From Phyto melanocephala (Eukaryota > Arthropoda > Insecta > Diptera > Rhinophoridae), in contig OW799233.1 in the NCBI GenBank assembly GCA_941918925.1, positions 124,210,833-124,274,832 of the forward strand: a DNA stretch of 64,000 nt, in the 5' to 3' direction. Positions 21,564-32,490 of the stretch are shown piece after piece (positions within the stretch are counted from its first letter, which is position 1; each line of letters starts with the position of its first letter). The notes beneath the pieces are model-generated. The model saw only the letters and a list, made by a program, of their open reading frames with translations. It was not told where the DNA came from and did no database searches. Both the position numbers and the translations under genes were made by a program.

Positions 21564-22380
21564 GACTAGAAAAGCCCGGCGCGCGTTGCTACGCCCCTTA
21601 ATGAATATAAATGCATTCTGAATTTTGATTAAATATCAAGAGGGCGTGGCACTTCCCACTTTTCTAATTACGCAACTGTATAGTCCTCACCAAAATCGGT
21701 TCAGAGCAAGTACCTCAATATTATAATTGTTTTATGGGCGTGGCCCCGCCTACTTTTTTAATCACGAATTGATATAGTCATGAGAGTTCAATATGTGTGC
21801 AAAGTTTCAGAAAAATCGGTCAAGTGCAAGAAGCTTATTATTATAACTTTTTTTTATGGGCGTGGCACTTCCCACTCTTCTTATCACGATATTGTATTAT
21901 AATGAGAGCTCAATATATGTGTGCAAAGTTTCAGAAAAATCGGTCCAGTGAAAGAACCTCAAAATTATAAGTTTTTTTTATGGGCGTGGCCCTGCCCACT
22001 TTTTTAATCACGAAATTATAAAGTCATGACAGCTCAATACGTGTGCAAAGTTTCAGAAAAATCGGTCCAGTGCAAGTACCTCAATATTTAAACTTTTTTA
22101 GGGGCGTGGCCCCGCCCACTCTTCTTATCACGAAATTTTTTAGTCATGACAGCTCGATATGTGTGCAAAGTTTCAGAAAAATCGTTCAAGTGCAAGTAGC
22201 TAAAACTGATAACTAATTTTTTATGGGCGTGGCCCGCCCACTTTTTTTCACCCATAAACACTCCCTGGTATGTGTACAACAACTTACCAAAGTTTGAGCC
22301 CGAACGGTTTTACAGTTTCGGAGTCTATAGCTAACACACACACACACACACACAGAGTTTCACTTTTATATATATAGATT
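21564..22380 (+). mobile_element. GGGCGTGG tandem-unit repeat element
   Basis: It starts ACTAGAAAAGCCCGGCGCGC then GTTGCTACGCC. It then carries about six units of roughly 120 bp. Each unit contains TATGGGCGTGGCCCTGCCCA, ATCACGAAATT, CATGACAGCTCAATATGTG and GTTTCAGAAAAATCGGTC. The 3' part has TGTACAACAACTTACCAAAG, a CA run and the end TTTATATATATAGATT. A second, 3'-truncated copy is at 53443-54037. The ACTAG start and TATATAGAT end resemble a type of retroposon-like repeat seen in many arthropods, but the class is not settled. No protein is encoded. Confidence 0.75.
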
Positions 22381-22667
22381 GAAACAGAACTATGGAACTT
22401 TTTGTGAAGTTTTCATTTTATAGAAAACTTTTAATAAGATTTTTTATAGAAAATTAGATAATTTTTAAGTTATTCTGATTTTTTATTTCAGGTGAAATTT
22501 GAGTAGGCATTTTTTTACTGTCAAGTGTCAGTAACATCATTCAAAACATATTTGTATGCGTTAATATATGGATTTTTTTATTTTTTTGAACAAACAGTTC
22601 TTATGGGATCATGGTGTTGTTAATTACAAAGAGAAAAATCTTCGTCTTGTTGATGTTTGTTTCTTGT

Positions 22668-23452
22668 TATACCCTTCACACAGTGAAAAAGGGTATATAT
22701 AGGTTTGTCATTCCGTGTGAAATTTCTACAATTTTCATTTCCGACCCCATAAAGTATATATTTTCTGAAAGCTTATGAATAGAGGAGTCGATTAAGCCCT
22801 GACCGTCTGTCCGTCTGTCCGTCTGACCGTCTGTCCGTGTGTATGTTGAAATCAACTTTTTGAAGCCCCCCGACATAGGTTGGACCCGGGTAAGGTATTA
22901 AAATATCAGAAATATTCGGGAGTAGATCGGTATTGAAAATCAGAAACATCGGTACATAAACAACTGAGATATGAGCAAAAACCCACGACCACCTCGATTT
23001 TCTTTTCATAAAAACAACATTACAACAACAACATACATACATACAAACGTGTATACTGGTTAGAGAAAACGTGGCATCGAATCCCAGCTGAGGCAAAAAA
23101 ATTTTTTTTTAAATTTTTTTAAAATTTTTTTTTTTAATTTTTTTTTAATTTTTTTTTTATTTTTTATTTAATATATTATATATATTTTTATTATTATTTT
23201 TTTTTATTTTTTTTTTTTAATTTTTTTTTATTTTTTTTTTGTTTTATATATATTATATATGTATATAATAATTTTTTTTTTTTTAATTTTTTTTTTAAAT
23301 TTTTTTTTTTAAAATTTTTTTTTAAAATTTTTTTTTTATTTTTTTTTTGTTTTTTTTAACATACATACGTGAATTTACTGTTATTGCATGACTACACGTT
23401 GTGAAGGGTATATAAGATTCGGCACGGCCGAATATAGCGCTTTTACTTGTTT
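22668..23452 (+). mobile_element. Type I DINE-like element, full length
   Basis: It has the 5' hairpin TATACCCTTCACACAGTG, the TTTCCGACCCCATAAAGTAT core, a CCGTCTGTCCGTCTGTCCG microsatellite, GGACCCGGGTAAGG, an ACATAC run and CGAATCCCAGCTGAGG. A long A/T-homopolymer middle follows, then GTGAAGGGTATATAAG, the ATTCGGC-ACG-GCCGAAT hairpin and GCGCTTTTACTTGTTT. It shares private variants (TTTTCATAAAAACAAC, GGTTAGAGAAAACG, CAGCTGAGGC) with 59333-60110, so the two are close relatives. Confidence 0.92.
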
Positions 23453-23478
23453 TTTTATTATATGCATCATATCTATTA

Positions 23479-23512
23479 TATGCATTGCATGCATGCATGC
23501 ATGCATGCATAT
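23479..23512. repeat. GCAT microsatellite
   Basis: An interrupted run of GCAT/TGCA (about seven units), immediately after a DINE insertion. Confidence 0.85.
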
Positions 23513-24977
23513 TTAATAAGCAACAATACCTTTGGTTTACCTTACTCGGACTAGCTGACTGTCTGCACGAAATGTCTGTGTGTCCATACTGATGCTGGTG
23601 TTGCAAGGGCTAGTGATGGTGCCTGCTGTCGATGGTGGTGATTTAAGTGCTAATTTGTTGATGAAAGTCTATTTGACGCTATAATTTGTTGCCTTTTTCT
23701 TTTTCCTACGTCTTTTATTATATTTTGTAACAGAACAGAGAAAATATCGTACGTGTACGTTAGCATTTTACTACTGGGTTGGTCCATTTGCCTGTCTATA
23801 TGTTTGTTGGCCTTTGTGTTTATACAAATAATTAACATTTTAGTTTATGAAATACTACCATTTGTTAATGATGAACCAAAAAGTAATTATTTTTTTTTTT
23901 CAAATTAACAAATGTCAATTGGTATTTTACAATTGTAGTTCCCACAAAAAAAAATCATTTCCAAATCGGGCTTCTTAAATCGCTTACTTATGCTGACCTG
24001 CTTTCAAGAGAGCTTTTAGAAAGCTTGGTAAATTTGTCACCATTTTTCTACATACTGCTGAAAAAATAAGCAGTATAGATGACATACTATGTTGTGCCCT
24101 CGTATGCAAACAATTAAAGCGTTTCCATTAATGTTTTGAATGAACCTAATAAACGATTGAAGTCTGCATTGGTTACAAAATTGGAGAATACAAAATTTTG
24201 TGGTTTTCAGTTGTTACTTTACGTTTCCACGTTTACTATTGTTCTCTTAAATTCTTTAATTTAAAATCTGCTTTCAGGCCATTCACTGCGTCTTCCAATT
24301 TATTACGAGAACGCTATTTTATTTAATAAAATTTAAAATAAAAAATATATTGAAATATCGTCCGTAAAAGCTAAATCTTAAAATATTTTGTGAATAGGGT
24401 TAGCAGCAACGTACATATTCCAACATTTTTAATCATGCTTTCATAAAGATGTATAGGTAATTTTATACAGCCTGTGAGACATGACAGTCTTAGCTGTAAC
24501 AATATTGTTACAAATAAAAGTTGGCCTGTAGAGTGCAAAATAAAGCAAGTAGTCTTTCAATAAGATTCACTTTCTTGCAATTGATGCTCTTCTTGTTAAT
24601 GCTATATTTTAATTTGCCGAATCTTAATACCGTTCATCTAGAATATAGTGTGAATCTAAATATTTATTTTTTTACTTGTAAAAAGGTATACATATTGTAT
24701 ATCTCCAACAGTTAAGCTTGTTGTTATTCAAATTCTTTATTGGAAAATACATATTATGCGTTTGAAAAAATACTTAATTTTTATAAAAAATTTTTTGTCA
24801 AAATATTTTTGTCTAACAGCCAAACCTTAACAAGTAAACATTGCTTTATGAACAGTAATGTTCGCTTACTTTATTTAATAAAATTCACTTTGTAGTAAAA
24901 AATAAATAAAATCGCTGTTTTGACCTGAAAATAGCTAAAATTGCGTTACTTTTTAACAATTTTAAAGAAAGAAGAGC
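23513..24977. other. About 1.5 kb with no recognised gene
   Basis: Mixed-composition intergenic sequence. No open frame carries a recognisable motif and no terminal repeats were found by eye. Confidence 0.5.
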
Positions 24978-25622
24978 AAGTAAGAGTGCCATGTTCGGTC
25001 GTGCCGAATCTCTAATACCCTTTACCATCATGTACGTAGTTATAATGTCGTGGTGATTATCCTAAATTTCAGATTTCATGTTATACGTCATTTTCTTTAT
25101 TATTTCCGACGCCATTTTCGATTTTGATTTTTTATGAAGTTAAATGTTTTCTACTAGTCAATGCCTTTAATTTAATACCCATATTGATGGGTATTAAATT
25201 GATAATAATGTTTTTTTATAGTTTACTCTATTTCACTGGTCAAGACCTTCAATTTAATACCGATTTATCGAAAATTTTTTATAAATAGGCACAAGCGTGT
25301 CTATAAATTATGCTTCTAGAGTTGAAAAATATTTATTTATGTTGTAAAAATAAGGGGATAAAACAGATGCAGTCAAGCTTATTTGCATATCTCAGAAAGT
25401 TATCGGGCGATGTTTTGATACCACACACGAATCTTGGTGATGTAAGGTGCCCTAAAAAATGATTTAAACATACACACGGACAGCCGGACAGACGGGAAAT
25501 GCTCAAACGATTCCCCTTTTCATAAGCTTTAAGAAAATTTATACTTTATGGGGTCGGAAATGAATATTTGTAGAAATTTCAGACGAAATGGCAAACTTAT
25601 ATTCCTCTCTGTGAAGAGCATA
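24978..25622 (-). mobile_element. Type III DINE-like element
   Basis: On the minus strand the 5' end is TATGCTCTTCACAGAGAGG. It is followed by AATTTCTACAAATATTCA, the TTTCCGACCCCATAAAGTAT core, a short GTCY tract and repeated CTAGTCAA / CGCCAT units. The 3' hairpin is ATTCGGC-ACG-ACCGAAC, ending ACTCTTACTTGC. This is one of the shorter, nearly complete members of the group. Confidence 0.82.
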
Positions 25623-25966
25623 AAAAAAATCACCACCGTTGCATTGCAGCCAACTTCATTATCTGACGCCTTGTCCAAATTGGATTTTTCAATTACAAAG
25701 TATTGCCGCGGTATTTTGGTCTGCTTCATGCAAAATGTATGGACATGAAAATTTTTGACTGCTAAAAAAGCGCTTGCCGCTCTTGTTTAGGTTTGGCTGT
25801 AAGACTTTTATGCCAATTGACCGATTTACGCTGTTTTTAGTTAAAAATAGCAACAAGTTAAACGGTTTTATAAAAATAAAAGAATAACACCAAAATCTAT
25901 TTTCATGATAAATATTAATTGAATTGAAATTCAAAATAATAATAAAAAACCAAGGAATTTTAAATA
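25623..25966. other. Short stretch with no recognised gene
   Basis: No recognised element. AAGCGCTTGCCGCTCTTGTTT near 25770 faintly recalls a DINE tail but lacks the hairpin. Confidence 0.4.
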
Positions 25967-26866
25967 AAGGGTCTGCCAGATAACTTTTTTTTTTTTTTTT
26001 AAATGCTATAAAAAAACTTACTGAATATTTTCTCAAATTTCTTTTTTTATTTGAAAGTAAAATACTTCCGGTAAATAATGGAAAATAAATTCATTCAAAT
26101 GGATGCCTCGGCTGGCCATGCAGTACTACACGAACGGTCCAATTTTTAAGCACATTATCGATTGTGTGCAGCTGTACTTCACCAATGGCTTCACGAATAT
26201 TATCCTTTAAAGCGTCAATTGTCTCTGGCTTGTTGGCGTAACATTTATCTTTGACGGCACCCCACAAATAAAAGTCCAACGGTGTCAAATCGCAGCTCCG
26301 AGGTGGGCAAACGACATCAGCTCTGTGGCTGATAATGCGATCTTCAAAAACAGGGCGCAAAACATCGAGTGTAGCTTCGGCTGTGTGGCATGTAGCGCCG
26401 TCCTGTTGAAACCAAATGTTGCCAATATCCTCCTCTTCAATTTTTGTGAACAAAAATTCGTTCAACAGGGACCGATAACGATCGCCATTGACTACGGCCA
26501 CTCCTTGCTCATTTTCGAAGAAAAATGGCCCAATTATGCCTCTGGACCAAAATCCGCACCAAACAGTGACTTGTTTTGGGTGTATCGGCTTTCCAATGTA
26601 TGCGTGCGGGTTTTCTGTGCCCCAAATGCGACAATTTCGCTTGTTTACATACACGCCAAGATCAAAATGAGCTTCATCTGAAAAGATAATTTTTTTTGGC
26701 AAAATCGGCATCTTCTGTAAGTCGCCCACTTAGCGAAGCGTATACACAACCATATTTGTTCAGCGGAAGGCTAAAACTAATTCTATGTCAAATCAGACAT
26801 GATCTAAATGTTACCATTCACGAAATAAGCACTAGTTGAAAAAAAAACGTTAGATGGCGGACCCTT
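25967..26866 (-). mobile_element. Mariner-like transposon, internally deleted (copy 1)
   Basis: The inverted ends are AAGGGTCTGCCAGATAACTT at 25967 and GTTAGATGGCGGACCCTT ending at 26866. TA duplications lie at 25965-25966 and 26867-26868. It contains most of the catalytic half of a transposase. The region coding for the helix-turn-helix and linker is largely deleted: the remaining 5' code TGTATACGCTT is joined to CGCTAAGTGGGCGA. Three further derivatives of the same family are at 29817, 55038 and 57757. Confidence 0.9.
26091..26730 (-). pseudogene. Mariner-family transposase, catalytic half
   Basis: The frame contains KKIIFSDEAHFDLGVYVNKR (first Asp), a VTVWCGFWSRGIIGPFFFEN strand region and NIWFQQDGATCHTAEATL (second Asp). 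CPPRSCDLTPLDFYLWG (third Asp) follows, then the C-terminal helices YANKPETIDALKDNI. By direct count 36 residues separate the second and third Asp. Upstream of FSDEAHF the code RFAKWA and RLTEDADFAKK is present but out of frame, and one extra A sits in the A-run just before IIFSDEAHF. The N-terminal DNA-binding part is gone. The C-terminus ends RHPFE at a stop and may be altered. Confidence 0.9.
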
Positions 26867-26868
26867 TA

Positions 26869-28214
26869 CAAACAAGGCATTATAAAAACAGGATTTTTTT
26901 TTTTGTTAGATATGAAAATCCATCAGAAAGCCACTGAAGAGTAATAAATTGGATAAAACACAGTTTTTCATACTGCTGCAATACTAGCATTATATCCTTT
27001 TAGGTTAGACCTGAAAGAGCGATATTTAGTTATATTTTTAAACATCTTAGAATTTTATGGTGCAATCCCGTAAATATAACGACTAGCAGCCCAGCGTAAA
27101 CCACCATAATACATTTTTAAAAGCCGCCACCAACAAACGTTAAACGTACTTTTTGCTTTCATTGCTTATTTGTATGATAAAATGTTTTGACATTTACGTT
27201 AGAAATAAAAAAGGAACAAACAAAATGAAATTATCGCTTCAAATACCAACATCAGCTAAATTGCAGAAACCAATTGAAAACCAGCCGAATAAAAACCGTT
27301 GGATCTCACTAATCTCTAACAATTTGTTTAAATTATAAAATTTCTTCTAAGTTGCGAGTTTTGAAAAAAATCTTTTGTTGTTGCTATTATTTGTTAAATT
27401 TTTTGTTTGTTTTCTTCTTGCATTAAGGTGTGATATGAACTCTCTATTTCTGTTAAGTGTGTAAGTTTGTCTGCTTTGTTTTTATTACCAACGATTTAGT
27501 TTATTTTACAGCTTCTGTTTCATGTTTCTGCCCCATTGTTGATTGCAATTTGTTTAGATTGCACAATCTCATCATCACTTATGCCGCATTGTGCTGTGCA
27601 TGTTTGTTGCCGATGGTTTTTGCCATTTATCGCTGTTTGTACACTTTTTATTAGAATCATGATAGAAAATTATGAAATTTACTGGGAAAAGTTTATTGAA
27701 AATTAGAAAGAAAATAATAAAAATAAAAATAAATGAACGTTTACTTTTATAGACGCATATAAATTAATAAATTGTTTATAGAAAGTTGTGAACAGTTAAT
27801 TTAATTAGTAAGTTGTTAATAAAAGAAATCGTACTGAGTAGTGTTGTATAATTTTATACAAAAATAAAAAGCCAACAAATCGTGTGTTATTTGAGTGTGA
27901 ATATTTTGTAAATTACGGAATTGGGAAATTTTGTTACTCCTATTTTATCTTGTATTAACATTTGTACCTTCATACATACATATGCACATACATACATATG
28001 TACATGCATACATATAATAAATTTGTAAGGTTCTACATTAATTTCAACAAAAGTAATAATGATTAACAAAATCGCATTGTTTGAGAATTAAAAATTATAG
28101 TTTAAAAAAAAGTAAATCTTTGTTTACATTTGGCTCCAAAGGGGAACCACTTTTTTGATAAATATTTACTTAATTTAATGGGATTGTTCTTACACCATAC
28201 ATCGTCAAAACATA
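26869..28214. other. About 1.3 kb with no recognised gene
   Basis: No recognised protein motif, although one open frame (27457-27654) is cysteine- and leucine-rich. A CATA/TATG patch is at 27973-28012. Confidence 0.5.
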
Positions 28215-29091
28215 TGGGCATTTCCATGAATATGTCAACCACGACTGTAAAAATAAAAACTCTTGAAAGTTTTTCAATATAAGTTTATTAATAAAAAACA
28301 CTCAAATTTTACTATACGCAGGTATTAGGAGCTTATTAAATTATTTTAAGAGCAATAATAAGAGTTTAATCGGATTATCTCTTTGACTTATTTTAAAGAA
28401 TTGCTGTCAACTATTTTTATTTAGCGACTAAAATGTAAAAATAAATTTTAATTGTAAATATGCTTTAAAATTAAGGTAAAAACAACAATTAACAGTAAGA
28501 AAAAAGAAAATATAGAGTCCAATTAGCGGTATGTCACGTACGTAGTGCAAAAACATTCTTTATCTCCTTTATTCGCAAGAGCACCCAATTAAGAATTAAA
28601 CTTTTTTTTTAACATAATATAAATTTTATAACCTTAGAATACTACTAGAGAAAAATCTGTCACGTACGATATGTCACGAACGATATTAAATTGAATTTAT
28701 TATAAAATCATTTAAAGATTGTTTTCAATTAGGTATGATGGATTTTAAATGAAAAATATTTGGTTTATTGAAAAAAAAAATAAAAAAGAAAAATACCTCC
28801 CGAGATTTGCAGATTTTTTCATATTTCCATATATACCTCAAAATCACTTCTGTTTTATGTCACGTACGATATATTATTATTTTTCTAGATATTTTAGACA
28901 ACAATGATTCGATTATGATTAATTAATTTTTTTTAATAAAGTACCCTTTGAACGAAATTTTTTTTTTTTTTAAAAGTACCTTTTGAATGGAAAATAAAGA
29001 TCTAATTTTGTTTCAGTTACTCTTACATTTGCAAAAATTACTCCACTTTATTGGAGTACAAATGTCACGTACGATGACATGGAAATGCCCA
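28215..29091 (+). mobile_element. DNA transposon with GGGCATTTCC ends and repeated TGTCACGTACGATA motif
   Basis: Perfect 18-bp inverted ends CATATGGGCATTTCCATG occur at 28211-28228 and, inverted, at 29078-29095. As in the element at 6298-8069, ATAT borders GGGC on both sides, so a TA or ATAT duplication is implied. The interior has five direct copies of TGTCACGTACGATA or close variants (28532, 28658, 28672, 28858, 29063). The copies at 28658 and 28672 are directly abutting, and the last lies beside the right end. No readable protein remains; it is probably a non-autonomous relative. Confidence 0.82.
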
Positions 29092-29095
29092 TATG

Positions 29096-29816
29096 TGTAA
29101 TAATGGATTAATATTGCAATTTGATTAAATTCAGAAAATTTTTAAACAAATAAGCATTTATTTATTGCGGAAGAAATCATTACATTTTGTGGTTACGCTT
29201 ATTTCGCCAAATATTAAAACTAAAAAAATTTCTAACGTTGAAAATTTATAAAACTTGAAAATCTAACTCTTTGTATAGCTGTTGACAATTATTTAGAAAA
29301 GTTTTTCTTATATTAGGTTCGTTCGTTTAATCAGAAATTGTGTCAAGTTTTAAAAAGTATTTTTTAACACAAAATCCAGTAAACGGCAACATAAATTGAG
29401 AGAGTAAAGTCATAATTCTTTTACTGAGCTTTTAAATCTTATGCTGGACATTTTTTGCTGTAACTTTTTAGGTTAACTGTGAAAAACATATGATTTAGAA
29501 TGTAAACAAATTAATAAAAGTAGCAAGAACCAATTTCGTTGTCTTGAAATTTTTTATTAATCAACTTAAAATTATAAAATAAGAAAAACCTGCAACAAAT
29601 GAAATGTACAAACATATTTTAATAAATTTAGTTGCTTTTAATATACGCTTTCTTGAAAATCAAAACGCTGTTTTTTTTATTTTGTTTGGATTTGTACAAA
29701 AGATGAGTGAGTGTTTGGGTACTTAGTACTTTAAGATTTTTTTAGTGTATTCAATATTCAAAACTAAATAATTTTTTGTTATATTTCAGTAACATACACA
29801 AATGTGATTTTAAATA
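29096..29816. other. About 0.7 kb with no recognised gene
   Basis: AT-rich; nothing recognisable. Confidence 0.5.
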
Positions 29817-30345
29817 AAGGGTCCGCCAACAAACTTTTTGTTTTTTGAAAAAGTGTAGCTTCGGCTGTGTGGCACGTTGCGCCATCCTGTTGAAACCAAT
29901 TGTTGCCGATATCCTCCTCTTCAATTTTTGTAAACAAAAATTCGTTCAACATGGCCCGATAACGATCACCATTGGCTACGGCCACTCCTTGCTCATTTTC
30001 GAAGAAAAATGGCCCAATTATGCCTCTGGACCAAAATCCGCACCAAACAGTGACTCGTTTTGGGTGTATCGGCTTTTCAATGTATGCTTGCGGTTTTTCT
30101 GTGCCCCAAATACGACAATTTTGCTTGTTTACATACACGCCAAGATCAAAATGAGCTTCATCTGAAAAGATGATTTTTTTGGCAAAATCGACCAAAGTAA
30201 TGTCGCAATATTTCCCAGCGTTGTTCAAGCGTATACACAATCATATTCGTTAAGCGGAAGGATAAAACTAATTATCTGTCAAATCAGATATGAGCTAAGT
30301 GTTACCATTCACGAAATAAGCACTAGTTTAAAAAAAACGCAAATG
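29817..30345 (-). mobile_element. Mariner-like deletion derivative (copy 2)
   Basis: The left end AAGGGTCCGCCAACAAACTT is intact with TA at 29815-29816. The right end (about 30330-30345) is decayed after CACTAGTTTAAAAAAAACG. Compared with copy 1 it lacks everything after GATCHTAEATL, and it lacks the code between the first 16 or so codons and DFAKK. Copy 4 at 57757 has the same two junctions. Confidence 0.85.
29858..30244 (-). pseudogene. Transposase fragment with shared double deletion
   Basis: From ATG at 30242-30244 the start reads MIVYTLEQRWEILRHYF, the first helix of the DNA-binding domain. Then comes a deletion junction after which the catalytic part (DFAKKIIFSDEAHFDLGVYV then NKQNCRIWG and on to QQDGATCHTAEATL) lies in a different frame. 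The third Asp and C-terminus are absent. It cannot be an active enzyme. Confidence 0.88.
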
Positions 30346-30501
30346 GGCAATTTATATATTAACAATAATTTTACAAATTAGTGTAAGTCATTTAATTATG
30401 TTGGTTCAAGTTTATTAATTCTATTATTTAAATTTCTAAAACGTTTTCTTAATTAAATTATTTTGTAATAAGTTTAAGTTTTTTAAAAATTAATCCAATG
30501 T

Positions 30502-30605
30502 TAGCCGAGTGGAATGCATTTTCGAAATTAGCTACGATGTTATCACCAACACTCTTTATGCTAAATTGTCACCAACACTCTTAAGCACTGCTTCGATATT
30601 GATAT
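30502..30605 (+). repeat. TAGCCGAGTGG-type 60-bp repeat
   Basis: TTAGCCGAGTGGAATGCATT then TTCGAAATTAGCTACGATG and ACCAACACTCTTTATGC. The last part is partly duplicated (GTCACCAACACTCTT). The same block occurs at 1589-1652 and 20448-20513. TAGCCGAGTGG fits the Pol III A-box consensus, but no B box lies at a proper distance. Confidence 0.7.
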
Positions 30606-30956
30606 TTAAACGCCTGTTTTTGGACGCCTAAAGTGTTTTGCGTCTCTAACGGATACAGTCATTCTCATTCTTCACTGTTCTCATTCTTCACTGTTGACGA
30701 TGTGCAAAAAATATTCCAACCATATTTTGTATGAAATTTTCGAACTTCGGTCATCAAACTTTTATTATTTTAGAAATATTGTTAAATAATGAAGATACGT
30801 AATACCGTGTAACGCTCTATTTTTAATATCCCTAAACTGTCATCTTTAGGGTTGCCAACGCTTTACTGCATAAATGGCGACATATTAAAATTTTGTGTTA
30901 ATTTTAGAACATCCTTTACAATAGTGGTTTGACAGGCAATACCAGACGATCAATGC
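30606..30956. other. No recognised gene
   Basis: Contains a short direct duplication (TCATTCTTCACTGT, twice near 30660-30690) and otherwise nothing recognisable. Confidence 0.45.
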
Positions 30957-31886
30957 TGGTTGAAATTAAGTTTTAGAAGCAACTATATGTTCCCTAGATC
31001 AGTGCATGGTATCAATCTCTTGGAAATATCCGGGAATTAATCGCTATTGAAATTCAGCACAATCGCCCTATAACTTTCTGAGATATGAGCAAAAAACAAC
31101 GACCACCTCGTTTTTTTCACTATTACAACAACAACATACATATATGTGTACTGGTTAGAGTAAACGTGGCATCGAATGCCAGCTGACCAAAAAAAATTTT
31201 TTTATTTTATATATTATTTATATTTTTATTATTTTTTTTATATATTTTTTTTTCAAAGTTTGAAAATTATTGGGAGAATATCCTAAACAATTAGTAAATT
31301 GTTTATGTTAATAAAAGAAATTTTATTATTCGGTTGCCCTTAATGTATATTTTGTGTTAACCAATGTGTTAGCCAAATATATAAGGGATTAGAATAATAA
31401 AATAATGCAAATTGAATAAAATTGTTAGTTGGGTTTATGAGGAAGTTTTTATTTTTGTTTCTTGATTTATTTAAAATTCTCATATTGTTTATGAAAAATT
31501 TTAAATAAAACTTGTAATAATATTAAACTTGTTAATAAATTTTATGGTTTAAAGGTCTACTGATGATCTAGCATAAGCACCAGTGAAATGCATATAGACC
31601 AGCTTAAACCCAACAACCAATAAAAGTAAAATTTTTTTAATATTTTTAAAAAAATTTTTTTAATTTTTTTTTATTGTTTTTTTTTTGTTTTTAATAAATT
31701 TTTTTTAGAAACATACATACGTCAACTCAATTACAATTTTACAATGGTATGTTTTTTATATGTATGTGTTTTACATGTATGTACGTATTTTATATGAGAT
31801 GAATGGTGATACAAACAATTGTTATTGCATGACTACACTTTGTGAAGGGTATATAAGATTCGGCACTGCCAAATATACTTGTTTTA
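30957..31886 (+). mobile_element. DINE-like element, 5'-truncated, probably with an internal insertion
   Basis: It begins at GGTTGAAATTAAGTTTTAG, equivalent to 58729 in a complete type II copy. It continues through TGGTATCAATCTCTTGGAAA, CACAATCGCCC, ACAACAACATACATA and GGCATCGAATGCCAGCTGA. About 31255-31640 does not match other DINEs and may be an insertion of unknown type. The 3' end has GTGAAGGGTATATAAG, a degraded hairpin (TTCGGCACTGCCAAAT) and ACTTGTTTT. Confidence 0.75.
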
Positions 31887-32488
31887 TATGTGCCCTTAAT
31901 TATAAAAGTGGTCACTAAATTAGTTGAACATGATTTTCATGAAATTATCAAAAATTAACCATTTATAAATGGTTGTTACTTCAATTTTTAATGATATTCG
32001 TTTGGTCGAAGTCAAACATTTTTAAAAATTGGTTTTATTAGTTATTATGTTGATGACAGTCAGAACTTATATAATTATGTTACACGTGTATTCATTATAT
32101 GAATTTTATTTAGTTTTATTTTAATTGTACATTACAGTTCATTCAAAGTAATATATTCAAAAATTTTCAATAGTAACAAGAAAAAATAAAAATGAATTTT
32201 AATTAAAAATTTATTGCTTTAAATAAAAAAAATATTAAAAAAATTTAATTAAAATAGAATTAAAAATTTCAATTAAAATAGAATTAAAAAATTCATTTAA
32301 AATAGAATTAAAAAATTCATTAAATTTTTATGTGTGTGAAGATAAATATGCCGAGTTAAATATGTTTTTAGTGATAGAAAAAAAAAATATCGCATGCGAT
32401 AAAAAAGTTTTTAATACGTAAAATTAACAAATTTGCACTAATTGTTGAATTTTCTGTGTGTTTAAACATTAAAAATTAATATTCGTAG
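31887..32488. other. No gene; short AT-rich tandem repeat
   Basis: At about 32243-32325 there are three near-identical units of about 26 bp containing TTAAAATAGAATTAAAAA. The rest is featureless. Confidence 0.55.
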
Positions 32489-32490
32489 TA

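Noticed and set aside
22773..23096. 107-residue minus-strand open frame
   Set aside because: It lies wholly within a non-coding DINE and recurs in several copies because the DNA repeats (for example 41469-41717 and 930-1163).
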